A stretch of DNA of 64,000 bases from Eleusine coracana subsp. coracana (taxonomy: Eukaryota > Streptophyta > Magnoliopsida > Poales > Poaceae). Below the pieces are notes generated by a model. It had not been told where the DNA came from and did no database searches. It worked only from the letters and a program-made list of their open reading frames with translations. The position numbers and the translations under genes were made by a program. Each line of letters begins with the position of its first letter. The first letter of the stretch is position 1. The stretch is from positions 20,552,501 through 20,616,500 of the forward strand of contig CM064417.1 in NCBI GenBank assembly GCA_032690845.1, written 5' to 3'. This document shows positions 21,881 to 33,137 of this stretch, in pieces.

Positions 21881-22330
21881 TCAAAAGATATTATGATTGA
21901 CAGATGGAGATAGAAGATACGCCCTCCCAAGTCTTATGTCGAGACTTCCTAGCTTCCGTCCATCCGGGAATAGCTCGTCCAACAGATGCCCGATCAAAAT
22001 TTGGAAGTCATAGACTTCAACTATATAAAAGTCTAGGATAGTCTCAACATTTTTGTGCTTGACGAGCATATTTTGCAAGGTCCCAAATCCTCCTAAAGAT
22101 CAGCCTAAGGGGCTCAGAAAGGATTGGCTAATAGATGCAAGGGGCTCACCACCTATGAAGGCTGGTGCAGTGGATTTTGACAAGATATTTGCACCGATTA
22201 TGAGACTGAAAAGAACATTCACCTTAATCTCTCTTATGTGGCATTGAATGGTTGAATAAGGAGGCTTAATCCAAATTAAATCAGGAGAATGTTCTTCCTC
22301 ATTCTACCATTCATTGCCCAACATGGCAAA
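21881..22330 (-). pseudogene. Second retropepsin-like domain, minus copy
   Basis: Minus-strand translation near 22230-22180 gives FSLIIGANILS at the active-site position (no Asp), and the frame 22078-21881 gives HKNVETILDFYIVEVYDFQI followed by LIGHLL. It is parallel to the plus copy (FSLIISANLIS; DFQILIGHH). A stop near 22085 breaks it. Confidence 0.6.
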
Positions 22331-22556
22331 GCATTCCCTCTCGTCCTCTTGGAGGAAATTATCCTTTAGAGGATCAGGAGGAAAGATTAGAATTGGTGGG
22401 TTCTTCTTGCAAAATAATTCGAGGTGTCCCCATGGTCTTTGGAAAGACCTTCCTCAAATTTAAAAAAAGATATCAGAAGAATTTTCTGATTTAAACATTA
22501 GGACAGAAAAATGTCTTCCCCTGAGTTCAATGTCTAACATCTCCTTCGTCAGTGCA

Positions 22557-23114
22557 TCAGAGAAAAGACTCTTCATCAGAGAAAAGACTCTTTATAGGAT
22601 GCCCCATTAAAATGTCAATGTCATGGACTTCAAACACATGGAAATCAAGGAGAGTTTTGACATCTTTGTACCTTAAAGACATCTTTTGCAAAATCCCATA
22701 TCCGTTTGAAATGGGTCCGGAGGGACATTGAAGAAATTTGCAAGTCGGTGCCAAGGGTTCTTCACCCAAATTGGCAAAAGCACAAGCATTAGAAATGATG
22801 TTGGCACCGACAGTGGGATTATAAAGAAGATTCACCTTTACTCCTCTTATGAGGCATTGAATGGAAGAGGAAGGGGAGCTAATCCAAATTAGGATCAGAG
22901 AAGACTCAGCCTCTCTCAACCGCTCATTTCTCCTGCTTGATGTTAATTCCTTTACCGTCTTCTGGAGGAAAAGCTCCTTAAGAGGATTGGGAGAAGATAC
23001 AAGAGTTGGTAATTTCTTTTGATAGTGACAATTCGAGGATTTCTCACGATCTTTTACAAGGTTTTCCACGAATTGGAAAGATTTCTTTGAAGGTTGAATT
23101 TCTTCTTCCTCCAT
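22557..23114 (-). pseudogene. First retropepsin-like domain, minus copy
   Basis: A 185-codon frame. The active-site region reads LLYNPTVGANIIS, and the second half has LLDFHVFEVHDIDILMGHP, matching the I-L-G-R-P hallmark in position. The catalytic Asp is replaced (aligned on the Gly, Thr stands at its place). The same substitution occurs in the plus copy. Retropepsins normally act as dimers needing this Asp, so cleavage activity is not expected. Confidence 0.7.
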
Positions 23115-23129
23115 TGCTCGCGGTTCGGT

Positions 23130-23448
23130 TCAGGTCTCACTAGATGAATAAATGGATAGACAAGTATTTGGCTTAGGTTCAACTAGTAGGGTGGCCTCAA
23201 AACTCGGCAAAGTTTGCTCCTGAGGGGGCTCTTTACAGTCATCAAGGAAAGAAGAATTTTCTTGAATAAGGTCTAGGATAGCTCTTCCTTCTGTAGGCGT
23301 CTTGTGGATGAATGAACCTCCGACGGTGACGTCGAGATATAGGGTAGACCCCTTGCTTACACCCAGACAAAAGTGTTGCAACAACACATGGTCGAGTAAA
23401 GACAAGTCAGGGCCAGAAGTGGTTAACAAGGAAAACCTGGCCCATGCT
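23130..23448 (-). pseudogene. gag C-terminal half, Athila-2 minus copy
   Basis: Minus-strand frame with LLDHVLLQHFCLGVSKGS and RAILDLIQENSSFLDDC, paralogous to 29094-29303 in the plus copy. Separated from the N-half (27655-27229) by giant solo LTR 2, whose TSD ATGCT is at 23444-23448 and 27224-27228. Confidence 0.7.
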
Positions 23449-24980
23449 TGTGACACCCCCGTGTCACTAAACTATTTTGATCACAAGATTGCACCAAGTT
23501 CTGGTTTAGCAAGTCATAAATCAATTTTGACTGCATTTCCAATTAAATTGAATTTGAATTTAAACCAAAGTATGGCTAGGTTGTGAAGGAGCTCCAAATT
23601 TTGCTATACAACCACGTGCTATCAAAAATTTATGTGATAAGGTTTGCCATAAAACACAGAATTTTATTCAAAGAGAAAGTGTCCTAATCAATTCTTAGAA
23701 GTTTGAAAATTATCCATATTCAAATAAATGACAAACTTAAATTATTTGCTTTTGAACCTTGCCACCTATCACATTATGAACTACACAACTTAAGGTTTAT
23801 GTACAAATTTCTCCAGATTTATTTGGAGTCAGCAGCTATTTTATTTGCTAATCTAAAGTTGTGGTCGAGATAATGTTGGAAAATGTTTAAATTCTGGTCG
23901 TAGGACCCACCTGTCAGCCACTCACCTCGCTCTGTTTTCTCTCTCGCTGGCGCCAGACGGCCACACACACCGACATGCAGCCGCCCACGTGTCACCGCCC
24001 GGCCGCTGACTCGAGGGCACAAAACCCATCTTCCATCATCGTCCTGACGCCTCCCTCATCCGCTCCATCCTTTTTCTTGGTGTCTCTGCGCTCTCCTCTC
24101 TTTCTCTCCCTCGGTTTTTGCTTCTCCCACCCCGCCACTGCCATACTCCAATCGAGCTCAGTGATTTGTCAACATAACCCATGAAAGCATGAGCTTAAGC
24201 ATTAGATGGAAGCGTGGAGAGGTTAGTAAACTTCTCGAGAGAGCTCAATATCAATCGTCAACCGTTCCGCAAGAATTTGACAAAAAAATCCGAGCTCCCT
24301 ATTCATGGCGATCAACTGATGATTTCTTGAAATCCATGTTCTCTAGTGAGCTACAAAGATTAATCCTTGTTCTTGGGTCTTCATGTCTTTTTGCGCAATT
24401 CTCTGATACCCTGTTCGTTGGATTTGTTCCATGAAAAAGGAAGCATTTCATTTTTCCCCTTCCGCCGCCGTCGGCCGCCACGGAAGCTCCATGGTGGTAG
24501 GCCGATCCAGAACCCTTCCGTCATCTCGGTGACCTCGCCAGGCTTCGCCGAAGACCGTTGATGCTCTCTGACCACTCCGTCCCTTTTCCCGGTCTTCTCA
24601 TCGACTCGTGATCCCCGCCAGAGCACTCGCCCTGGTGTGCTCTATGTTCTAGTGAACACGAAGTTCCACTTCGGTGAGCACAACACTCGGCGGCGAGCTC
24701 CAAAGACGCTCCGATGACAGCGCCGCCGTGCACGCACTCACGCGCGAAGATTAAATGAGCTGATGGCAGTTCTATAAATAACTCGAAGTTCAAAATGAAA
24801 ATCAAGAAAATGATTAATCTTGTAAAAATCATATCTGGAGTTCTAGAGATCCTAAAATAGTAAATTAAATTTTGTTAGTTTCCTCGACTTGAGTTCTATG
24901 CTTTGAACATGTTGTCGCACATGGTTAGCATATACTTTTTATATGTATGATTTATTTGTTGTAAACCCTAGTAAATGCAT

Positions 24981-25077
24981 ATGCTTATTTGTATATACGA
25001 TCAAATGACAAATTAAATTGCTTTAGACTTCTCATGACATGCTTATTTGTATATACGATCAAATGACAAATTAAATT
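24981..25077. repeat. Exact 39 bp direct duplication, period 58 bp
   Basis: ATGCTTATTTGTATATACGA plus the next 19 bases at 24981-25019 recurs unchanged at 25039-25077. A local tandem duplication inside giant solo LTR 2. Confidence 0.9.
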
Positions 25078-26419
25078 TATTTGACCTTAGGTTCTGGACA
25101 TAGAATTATGTATGAATCTATCTTTGAAATGCTTAGAATTGCATTAAAGTAATTTATGTAAACTTTTTGGGTTTGAATTTGTACAAAAAAATCATGCTCA
25201 GTATGATGCATCGCAATGAATTTTTCTAGGAATACATTCTCCGTTCATATTTTACTAGAATTTATTTAGTTAGAAATCTTGTTAAATGCATTATTAATGA
25301 TTTGTTCATGATATAAGTGTGAAACTTGGTCAAATTGATGATCATACATTCTTTTATCTCTAGTAGGTCACTCATGTCCGGTAGAATGGTGTTATTTTAC
25401 TAAATGATTTATTTGCATGCCATTTCTTGATAACCATATTTAAAATGCATTAGTACATTTTATTTATGATCTCTTCTTCTTATAATTGCTAGCTCTGAAG
25501 CATATGTCTTTGAGAACAACGTTGAGGAATGAATTTTAACTGATGTGCTCATCCACCATGTGCATCACATGTTGTTGTATTTTCTATTCATTCTCCTATA
25601 TCGACATATCGATATCACTATAGGAAACGTTGAATCAACGAAGAAGAATTTTCAGAACAACTCCTCGGAAGTCCTAGTACAAGAAAACTCTAACATCAGT
25701 ACAAATCCAGTGGTTGTAGCTCAAGGCAAGCCCGAGAACATTCCCGTGTATTAATTTGATTAAATTCTAGTGGTTAATTTATTAGATGTGTATAGAAGAA
25801 TTATGCATTAAGTGTAGGAGTTGATTGAAAACCCACCTGTATTTCCTAGATATATCCTATTTTATTTAGACATGGTATACAGGTACAGGTAGTTAGGAAA
25901 GAAACTACTATGCTCAGTTGTAGGATCAACAATGCTTATGGTATTTGGAATATTTAATGAAATGATGATAATCACATGGTTAAGTAAGAAGGTTAAAATT
26001 TGGACTAAACAGGTCTGTAATGGAGAGAGCGAAGGAAAAGAACCTGAAAGGTTATTGTCTCACAAGGTAGTAGGCCGTTTATGTCAATACCTAAAATTTG
26101 AGATGTGGACAAGCCCCGTAGGTGAAAGGGCAAAGATCATGTGTCTTCAGACGACATGTCCTGCAAGGCTATAGCCCTGTCTGTGTCGACCTAAGACCCG
26201 TCCGTTGTTGGCCCCTTCGAACAAGTATTGAATAGTACTGAATGCAGGCTAGTATATGGGGACTAGTAAACTGATATAGCATTGTCATGAGCAAGTTGGA
26301 TGATAACTTAAAATTCTTGTTCATGTGATCCCGTAGGAGTGGACCGACGTACGATGGAATGGCTGCCAGCTCGCGACTTAGATTCGGTCCAATATGTATT
26401 ATGACTTTGTTAAAAGTTT

Positions 26420-26522
26420 CCATACGTGTTCTTAAATGATGCGTATGTCGTGTACTTCAGGTTTTCCTAGCTGGTGTAAAACGATTGCAATCGATGTCCC
26501 TCACAGTAATGAGTACTGCTTG
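26420..26522 (+). repeat. Conserved block of giant LTRs with 12 bp palindrome
   Basis: Same block as 3186-3296 (minus) and 51722-51840 (plus). It contains the perfect palindrome CGATTGCAATCG at 26482-26493, followed by ATGTCCCTCACAGTAATGAG. Confidence 0.8.
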
Positions 26523-27228
26523 TTCACTGAGTCACAACGTAGTTTAATAAACTCACTAAATATAATTAAATTGATGGTTGTATGAATGTTACTATAGTTT
26601 TAGTAAATCTGAAATGGTTATTTATTACACTAAATATTTAATTTCAGATTGCTTGTTTTATCATTCTAGTTCTATTGCTAGTATAAATTCATAGATTCTA
26701 TAGATGATAATCCAATGCTTAGATGCTGCTTAATATCATTAAATTTATTTTTACACACCTCTGAGCCTATGCATGTAAGCTTGTCGGGTAAGACTTGTTG
26801 AGCATAGTAGCTCAGGCTTTGCCATGTTGTTGTTTTATTTATTCCAGGTAATAATATTGATGCATATGAGCTACCTGTGGGAGTCCTTCCCTGGGATGTG
26901 TCTATCCTAGAGGGCTGGTCTGCTCACTAGGAGACCGCCTAGCCGCTGTTTGCTAGTGTTTTGGCTACGTGATAATCCGTATGGGCTCGGATTTATCACA
27001 ACTGCTTGTATCATCAAGTTGTACATTGTAGACGATTGATCACGCTATCTTCTTCTGTTTTCAAAACTGTTCTTTGTAATATTCCCGCTGCGTTTAACAC
27101 TTAAAATCTGGTGTGTAATAAATAATATTGTCTTTTATGTAATTTGCACTCTGGTCTATTGTTTTATTATCTTGTGTCTGCTTAATCAGAACCTCGGGAA
27201 CTTTGGTCCAAGGGGTTGTGACAATGCT

Positions 27229-27655
27229 GCACCTATAGTTTCTTTCTCGCTTTGACAAAGGTCGAGAATCTCCCTTCGCAGAGAGACGATACGTGATGTA
27301 GGACAGAACACAAGACAAAACTTATCTCGGAGCACTTTCCAAACACCATTTCGTACTCTGAATGAAATAAGTCTACCATTGTTTTGCATTCTCCTTGAAG
27401 GAAAAGGGAAACAATTTCCACATGAGTGTATCTTGAGTCATGCCTTTGATCGATAGGCATGAACACAAATTTATAAACTCTTGCAAGTGATTGAATGGGT
27501 TTTTGTTATGTAAACCTAAGAAGGATTGTTCCCGAACCATGGTTATAAAGCCAGGGTGGAGTTCAAAGCCAAATGAACGAATTGGGTCCGTAAAAAGCGG
27601 TGGCTCAAAGAACTCGCCCTTCGGGGCAGATAGGTCTTGAATTGATCGTCGCTCC
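27229..27655 (-). pseudogene. gag N-terminal half, Athila-2 minus copy
   Basis: The frame reading left from about 27650 (SIQDLSAPKGEFFEPPLF, GFITMVREQSFLGLHNKNPF, KLFPFSFKENAKQW) matches the plus copy gag start at 28621 (TIQNVSAPKGEFFELSLS). The start codon is missing: the plus copy's LTR begins at 27656. Stops near 27373 break the frame. Confidence 0.75.
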
Positions 27656-28515
27656 TGTACAACCAAACACCCTTGTTTGGCCAAACAGGTGGGTCCCCCC
27701 TGGTGCACCGCCTCCACATGTCATCTCTTGGTGCCTCCCCAAGGTCGGTTGTGCACGTTTGGTGGAAGTTACCGACTCCAGGAACCGCCTTGGGGTGCTA
27801 TAAAAGAAAGGGAAGGGCCCCACTCTCTCAACACTTCAAGATTAGTTTAGTACGTCATTTCTTAAAGTCTTTTGCGATGCCAAAGTGCTTAGAATGGAGA
27901 AGGAGGAGTGGGCCTGTCCACCTCTTCTCCACGCTTGAACCTCGACGGATGCTTGCCTTATTAAGTAAGTCTTTGCGACTCTTTTCTGGTTCTTAGTTTC
28001 CTTTTTAAGTAAGTTTACTACTTAGTTGCTTTGCTCGCTCAGTGCTCTATTTAGTTAGAGACCTTAGTCTTGTACCATCATAGCTAGAGATTAAGGGAGT
28101 AATTGAAAGCATAGACGTGATGTCTAGGCCAGAGGTTACCTTTGTTTATCGCGTAGTCCACGGATTGCTAGAGGTAGGCAGTAGGTGGTGACAATCCTAT
28201 TTGTCCTTTGAAATCTTCCACGTTCAGATACGCAAAAGGCTATTGGCTGGAATCGCACTGTGGATGCAGGGGAAAACCGGATGCCCAATGCAAGCAACCT
28301 AGTAGTACTCTTACCTTGATTAGGGCCTTATAACAATTAGGAATCCTCTCTACCCAAAGTCACAATTATCTTGGCGTCCTTGGTCAGACTAGAACAGAAG
28401 ATCAGGCACACACGTTCCCTGTGGATTCGATACCTTGGAATACTCCTAGGTGAAAGCTACTTCGGTATCCATACGCTTACAGATTTATTCTATTATCGAT
28501 AAATACCCAACAAGT
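27656..28515 (+). mobile_element. 5' LTR of Athila-2 plus copy
   Basis: About 860 bp from TGTACAACC to the CCCAACAAG end just before the primer site. The start is taken where the inverted gag similarity stops. A TATA box TATAAAA is at 27799-27805, giving a short U3. The 3' LTR is not in the window because copia-2 cuts the element at 33138. The boundaries are approximate. Confidence 0.65.
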
Positions 28516-28519
28516 TTTC

Positions 28520-28537
28520 TGGCGCCATTGCCGGGGA
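28520..28537 (+). other. Primer-binding site of Athila-2 plus copy (tRNA-Asp type)
   Basis: TGGCGCCATTGCCGGGGA, one base from the tRNA-Asp site. It lies a few bases after the LTR end and about 80 bp before the gag ATG at 28621. Confidence 0.9.
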
Positions 28538-28620
28538 ATGGTTGTTGTTTGATCTTCGAACCTAATTCTCCCTCGCATCTTTTTTATTTCACTTTATTTA
28601 TTTCACATCTCTTTTTTCCA

Positions 28621-29330
28621 ATGGAGCAACCTACAATTCAAAACGTCTCTGCTCCTAAGGGAGAGTTCTTCGAGCTTTCACTTTCTGTGGAACCTATCCA
28701 TTCATCTGGCTTTGAACTCCGCCCTGGCTTTATAGCCATGGTTCGGGAACAATCCTTTTCAGGTTTAAATAGCAAAAACCCATTCCATCATTTGCGAGAG
28801 TTCGAGCATTTGCCTTCATGCCTATCAATCAAAGGCATGACTCAAGACACTCTCAAGTGGTAATTATTTCCCTTTTCCATCGTGGACAATGCAAAACAAT
28901 GGTACACTCATTTTGTTGGGAGTATGAATGGTGATTGGAAAGTACTTCGAGATGAATTTTATCTCGCGTTCTATCCTACATCATGTATCGTCTCTCTCTG
29001 CGAAGAGAGATTCTTGACTTTTGTCAAAGCGAGAAGTAAACTATAGGTGCAGCCTAGGCCAGGTTTTCTTTCTTAACCGCTTCTGGCCCTAACTTGTCTT
29101 TGTCCGACCACTTGTTGTTGCAACATTTTTGTCTGGGTTTAAGTAAGGAGTCTGTCCTATATCTCAATGTCCCTATCTTAGGTTCGTTCGTCCACAAGGC
29201 GCCTGCAAAAGGAAGAGCTATCCTAGACCTTATCCAAGAAAACTGTTCTTTCCTAGCCGACTGTAGAGAGCCACCCTCGGGAGGAAGCTTCGTTGAGCAT
29301 TAAGCCAAATCCTTGCCTATCCATTGATTC
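28621..29330 (+). pseudogene. gag of Athila-2 plus copy
   Basis: The ATG at 28621 opens MEQPTIQNVSAPKGEFFE and continues through GFIAMVREQSFSGLNSKNPF. A TAA at 28861 ends the frame after 80 codons, inside the capsid region where the minus copy reads KLFPFSF. Later frames (29094-29303) show LLLQHFCLGLSKES and RAILDLIQENCSFLADC. No zinc knuckle was found. The start is supported by the primer site 84 bp upstream and the matching minus copy. Confidence 0.75.
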
Positions 29331-29539
29331 ATCTAGTGAGACCTCAACCGAACCACGAGCGATGGAGGAAGAAAAAATTCAACCTTCAAAGCTCCCTTTC
29401 CTATTTGAGGAAAATCTTGTAAAAGATCATGCGAAATCCTCGAGGTGTCGCTATCAACAGAAATCACTAACTCCTGTATCTTCTCCCAATCCTCTTAAGG
29501 AGCCTTAGCTCCAAGAGACAGTGAAGGAGTTAACTTCAA

Positions 29540-29950
29540 GCATGAGCAATGAGCGGGTGAGAGAGGTTGTGTTTTCTCCAAACCTAATTCGGATTAGCTC
29601 CCCTTCCTCTTCAAATGCCTCATAAGAAGAGTTAAGGTTGATATTCTTTATAATCCCACTGTCGGTGCCACTGATGCTTGTGCTTTTGTCATTTTGGGTG
29701 AAGAACCCTTGGCACCGACTTGCAAATTTCTTCAATGTCCCTCCGGACCCATTTTAGAGGGATATGGGATTTTGCAAAATGTGTCTCGAAGGCAGAAAGA
29801 TGTCGAAACTCTCCTTGATTTCCATGTATTTGATGTCCATGACATTGACATTTTAATCGGGCATCCCATGGAAAGACTTTTCACTGATGCATCGGCAAAG
29901 GAGACACTAGACATCAAACTCAGGGGAAGACATTTTTCTATCCTTATGTC
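29540..29950 (+). pseudogene. First retropepsin-like domain, plus copy
   Basis: LYNPTVGA at the active-site region (near 29650), then GEEPLAPTCKFLQCPSGPI, LLDFHVFDVHDIDILIGHP (near 29815-29865) and MERLFTD. Nearly the same as the minus copy at 22557-23114. No Asp at the catalytic position. Contains stops at its start (near 29622). Confidence 0.7.
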
Positions 29951-30169
29951 TCAACTAGAAAATTCTCTTGAGTTCTTTATTAAATTCAAGGAAGGTCTTT
30001 CAAAAGACCATGGGGACACCTTGAATTATTTTTGCAAGAGGAACCCACCAGTTCTTATCTCTCTTCCTGATCCTCTAGAGGACAATTTCCTCCAAGAGAA
30101 TGTGAGAGAGTGCTCTGCCATGCCGAGCGGTGAATGGTTGGATAAGGGTGCACACTCTCCTGATATAAT

Positions 30170-30510
30170 TTGGGTAAGACCCCCTTACTCAACCATTCAG
30201 AGCCATATGAGAGGGATCAAGAAGAATGTTCTTTTTAGTCTCATAATCAGTGCAAATTTAATATCCAAATCCATTGCAACCGCCTTCATAGGCAAAGAAC
30301 CCCTTGCACCGATTAGCAAATCCTTCCTGAACCCCTTAGGCAAGCATTTAGAAGGATTCGAGACCTTGCGAAACGTGCCCATGAAGCACAAAAATGTTGA
30401 GACTATCCTAGACTTCCATATAGTTGAGGTTTATGACTTCCAAATCTTAATCGGGCATCATTGGATGAGCTATACTCATATGGACCGAAGCAAGGAAGTC
30501 TCGACATAAG
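30170..30510 (+). pseudogene. Second retropepsin-like domain, plus copy
   Basis: Within the open frame 29694-30509. FSLIISANLISKSIATAF stands at the active-site region (Asp replaced), then ILDFHIVEVYDFQILIGHH at the I-L-G-R-P position. The first and second domains are in one continuous 271-codon frame, which shows that the tandem arrangement is real and not an alignment effect. Confidence 0.7.
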
Positions 30511-30621
30511 ACATGGGAGAGGCATATCTTCTATCTCAATCTATCAGTTAGAAAATCTTTTGACAGAATCTCTCCCAAAGGGTGAGCCATTCAATGAAGC
30601 AATAGCAACATTCTCGATTGA

Positions 30622-30635
30622 CCCCCCCCCCCCCC
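30622..30635. repeat. C14 homopolymer tract
   Basis: Fourteen C between ATTGA and TGATCC, close to the end of a frame between the second and third protease-like domains. Confidence 0.9.
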
Positions 30636-30938
30636 TGATCCATTCTTAAGGAAGGAGACCATCCATTTATCCAAGGGGAAGGCAAACCAACCCACAAGGG
30701 TCCCTCAACAACTAGATTTAAACCCATTCCTATCCCATCTTTAGATTCTACTGTTGAGACCGCTTGGAAGGCAGGAGTAATTCTACCTTCAGGGTTGCCA
30801 GCCGAGTTCGAGGAAGGGCTATCTAATAAACATGAAAACACCTCGAACCACTTCTGGCAGAAGAAGCCTACGGTATCCCTTTCACCTGACAAGCCTTTCA
30901 AAGAAGAAATCCTATAGGAGGCTGTTAACAAGGAGTGG

Positions 30939-31733
30939 TTGCAGGAAGAAGGATGTTCTTCAAGAGAAATCCAAATCCCTTCTCCTTCTTTGACCACTCC
31001 CTGTTATATGAAGGGAAATGTTGTAGAAGACCTTCATGGTCCCACCATAGGAGCCAATATCATCCCTGAGTACATAGCTTGGCAACTTTTGGATGATACA
31101 CCTCTTGAGCCAAATGACACACTCCTTAAGAATGCCTTAGGAGTAACCTGTCCATGTCACAGGATCGCAAGGGCTGTACTAGTTGAGCTGGACAAAGTTG
31201 AAGTTTGCTTAGACCTTCATGTCTTCCCTATCATCGTTTGTGAACTTCTCATAGGCTTCCCACTAGAAAACTTTCACCGTAAGGGTGCATCTCAAGGGAG
31301 CCTAAATGAAAAGCTTAGGAAAACCGCTTTCGCCACCAATTCCCATTGCTTACAAAATCCTATGGTGAAGCTTCATCTCAAGCACTCCCTGCTTGAGGAG
31401 GTGATGTATGTTTCCCAATGCACATCACCGAGGTTTGTTCTTCATGAGGACGCGAAGCTTTGCACCCAAGAAGGAGACGATTTAGAGGAAACTCTTAATC
31501 CTTTGGAAACTGAATCGTCATCCTTCTTGCCTAAGCCTTTTTCCTTTGGTCCTCAATACTCCATTCTCCACCATAAGGAAAAATCAAACATTAGCTTTGT
31601 TGATAAAATTCTTGAGAAGGAGAAACTTTGGACCATTGGATTGCTTGAGGAGTTGACTCTAGAAGAAAATGATTCAACTAATGAGCATGGAAGCTTCTTC
31701 CTTGAAACAACTACAAGATACATGCTCATATGA
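30939..31733 (+). pseudogene. Third retropepsin-like domain and following region, plus copy
   Basis: A 264-codon frame. PTIGANIIPEYIAWQL stands at the active-site position (no Asp) and ELLIGFPLENF at the I-L-G-R-P position. It is followed by about 150 residues of acidic, Ser/Leu-rich sequence shared with the minus copy (ECVMYVSQ-like block LLEEVMYVSQCTSPRFVLHE). No RT motifs (YxDD, LPQG/FGLxNAP) follow before the polypurine-like tract. Confidence 0.7.
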
Positions 31734-32280
31734 GGAATCACTAGAGTCAATAAAGATTATTGCTAAAAATACTTCCGAGGATTACAGTCACCTTAAGGCC
31801 TTACTTTGCAAAACATTTGGAATGATGGTTGTAGATGCTTTTGTTTATCATAAAAATATTACAAATCTCATAGTTGCATTTTTGCACTAACCTTGCAGCT
31901 AAGACTTTATTTATACATCAACAATTGGCGGTGAGATGGGAACTACATCGCCAATGATAGTTGCAGCATAAAATCCCTATAGTCAAGCTTCTAACTGTAA
32001 ACAAAGCACTACTAGGAGATGGCCCAGATTATCATTCCTTTTCCTCATTAAATAATTGCAAGCACATGTTTTTAGGATATATTTGCCTTCGGGTATTTTT
32101 GGTCACTAATTCTTTAAGGTGGAGATTAAAAATAAAGAACGATGGTCAGACTATGCCTAAGAACATGAGAGCTGCATCAACTTTACACCTTGGTACGTTT
32201 GGTGATGGAACCTACTATGAGAATGCTGCAACATTGCACAATGATTTTATTGTGTCTGAGTGATACAAAAATCTAAGTGT
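31669..32280 (+). pseudogene. Tail region and polypurine-like tract of Athila-2 plus copy
   Basis: The frame 31669-31890 (ESIKIIAKNTSEDYSHLKAL, KTFGMMVVDAFVYHK) and 31961-32263 match the minus copy tail. CTAAGTGTGGGAGAGTTC at about 32273-32290 resembles the polypurine-like tract near 20165. Function unknown. Confidence 0.5.
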
Positions 32281-33137
32281 GGGAGAGTTCTGTAAGTATC
32301 ATGTATTAAGTTCCATTCGTGCCAAGTTGCCTCTTGGTTTAGGGTTGTTGTTAGTTCTTGCATTCATGCCTTGCTAAAAAAGCAAAAAAGAAAAAAGAAT
32401 GGGGCTTTAGTTCATTTCCTTTTATTTCCTTTCAATTCAATCTTATAGTGCATCATAAAAGAATATGATAAATAAAATAAATAACTTAATAATAAAGTTA
32501 TGAATCTATGGGGCCCATAAAGCCGGTAGAGTCCTTTTTGCTTTTAATCCTCTTGTTTTGTTTTTGTGTCAAATAAAAGTGCAGGCAAGCAAACAAGTGT
32601 GGAGGAGATCCTCAGGATTCTCGATGCACAACAAAGGACCTTATTGGCCAAGATATAATGAACAACACCGCACAAAGCACCACGCCATACAGAGACCTAG
32701 CTAGATGTCAGGATGATTTAGCCGAACCCTCTGGGTCGACTGAACCGACCTTGGCCCTGCTCGGCATCATCTACTAGTGTGACGGGTTGCGTGTCTTATC
32801 CCTCTATCTCCCTGTCTCGTGCACTGATTTAATTTTCCTATAACAAATTGATAAAAGCAGAACTTGAAAATTAAAATCAACCTCGATGACCTCCCAATTA
32901 TTCAAAGCTTTCCATGGTTGGCTTGGATGCTCATTATTCCTTGCTCTTATGCCAATACTAGTGGACTATATTCATAGGGACCATATGCTACCTAGGTTTT
33001 TGACTAGTGTGATATGGTTTGATAAAGTGATTCTTGCTCTCTATTGCATAAAGTACTTGAGAATTCTTTTGAAAATAAAAAATCTATAAGCTTACTCCTC
33101 AATGATTAGAGATATCCCACCAGAGCCATATGATAGT
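32281..33137 (+). other. 3' non-coding region of Athila-2 plus copy
   Basis: No gene seen. The end (CTCCTCAATGAT ... CACCAGAGCCATATG) matches the Athila-3 non-coding region near 62168-62200 (TCCTCAATGATG ... CACAGCCATATG), which supports this being element sequence up to the copia-2 insertion at 33138. Confidence 0.6.

Larger units (their letters stand above)
23449..27223 (+). mobile_element. Giant solo LTR 2 (3775 bp)
   Basis: Starts TGTGACACCCC and ends GGGGTTGTGACA, with a perfect TSD ATGCT at 23444-23448 and 27224-27228. It has no coding domain. Same architecture as the giant LTRs at 2443-6356 (inverted) and 48608-52395: AT-rich start, GC-rich core (about 23900-24760 here), AT-rich middle, then a conserved 3' part (AGCATATGTCTTYGAGAACA near 25497; GGCCCCTT...CAGTACTGAATGC-like block near 26210; palindrome block 26420-26522). 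Probably a Tekay/Del-type chromovirus LTR (inference). Frames such as 24189-24434 are not recognisable proteins. Confidence 0.85.
20144..27655 (-). mobile_element. Athila-2 element, minus copy (gag plus three protease-like domains, no RT seen)
   Basis: Reading leftward from 27655: gag N-half (27655-27229), giant solo LTR 2 (23449-27223), gag C-half (23448-23130), three protease-like domains (23114-20896), a conserved tail (20811-20626; 20427-20173), then a polypurine-like CTAAGTGTGGGGGAGTTC (about 20178-20161). It is the inverted counterpart of the copy at 27656-33137, domain for domain. Its 5' LTR is absent because the plus copy's LTR abuts gag at 27655. Its 3' side is cut by LTR-Y at 20143. 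I found no RT, RNase H or integrase in either copy. Frames are broken by many stops. Confidence 0.75.

Noticed and set aside
23975..24832. A possible host gene with 5' UTR-like CT-rich DNA and frames on both strands
   Set aside because: It is the GC-rich core of giant solo LTR 2, bounded by TSD ATGCT; no protein family was recognised.
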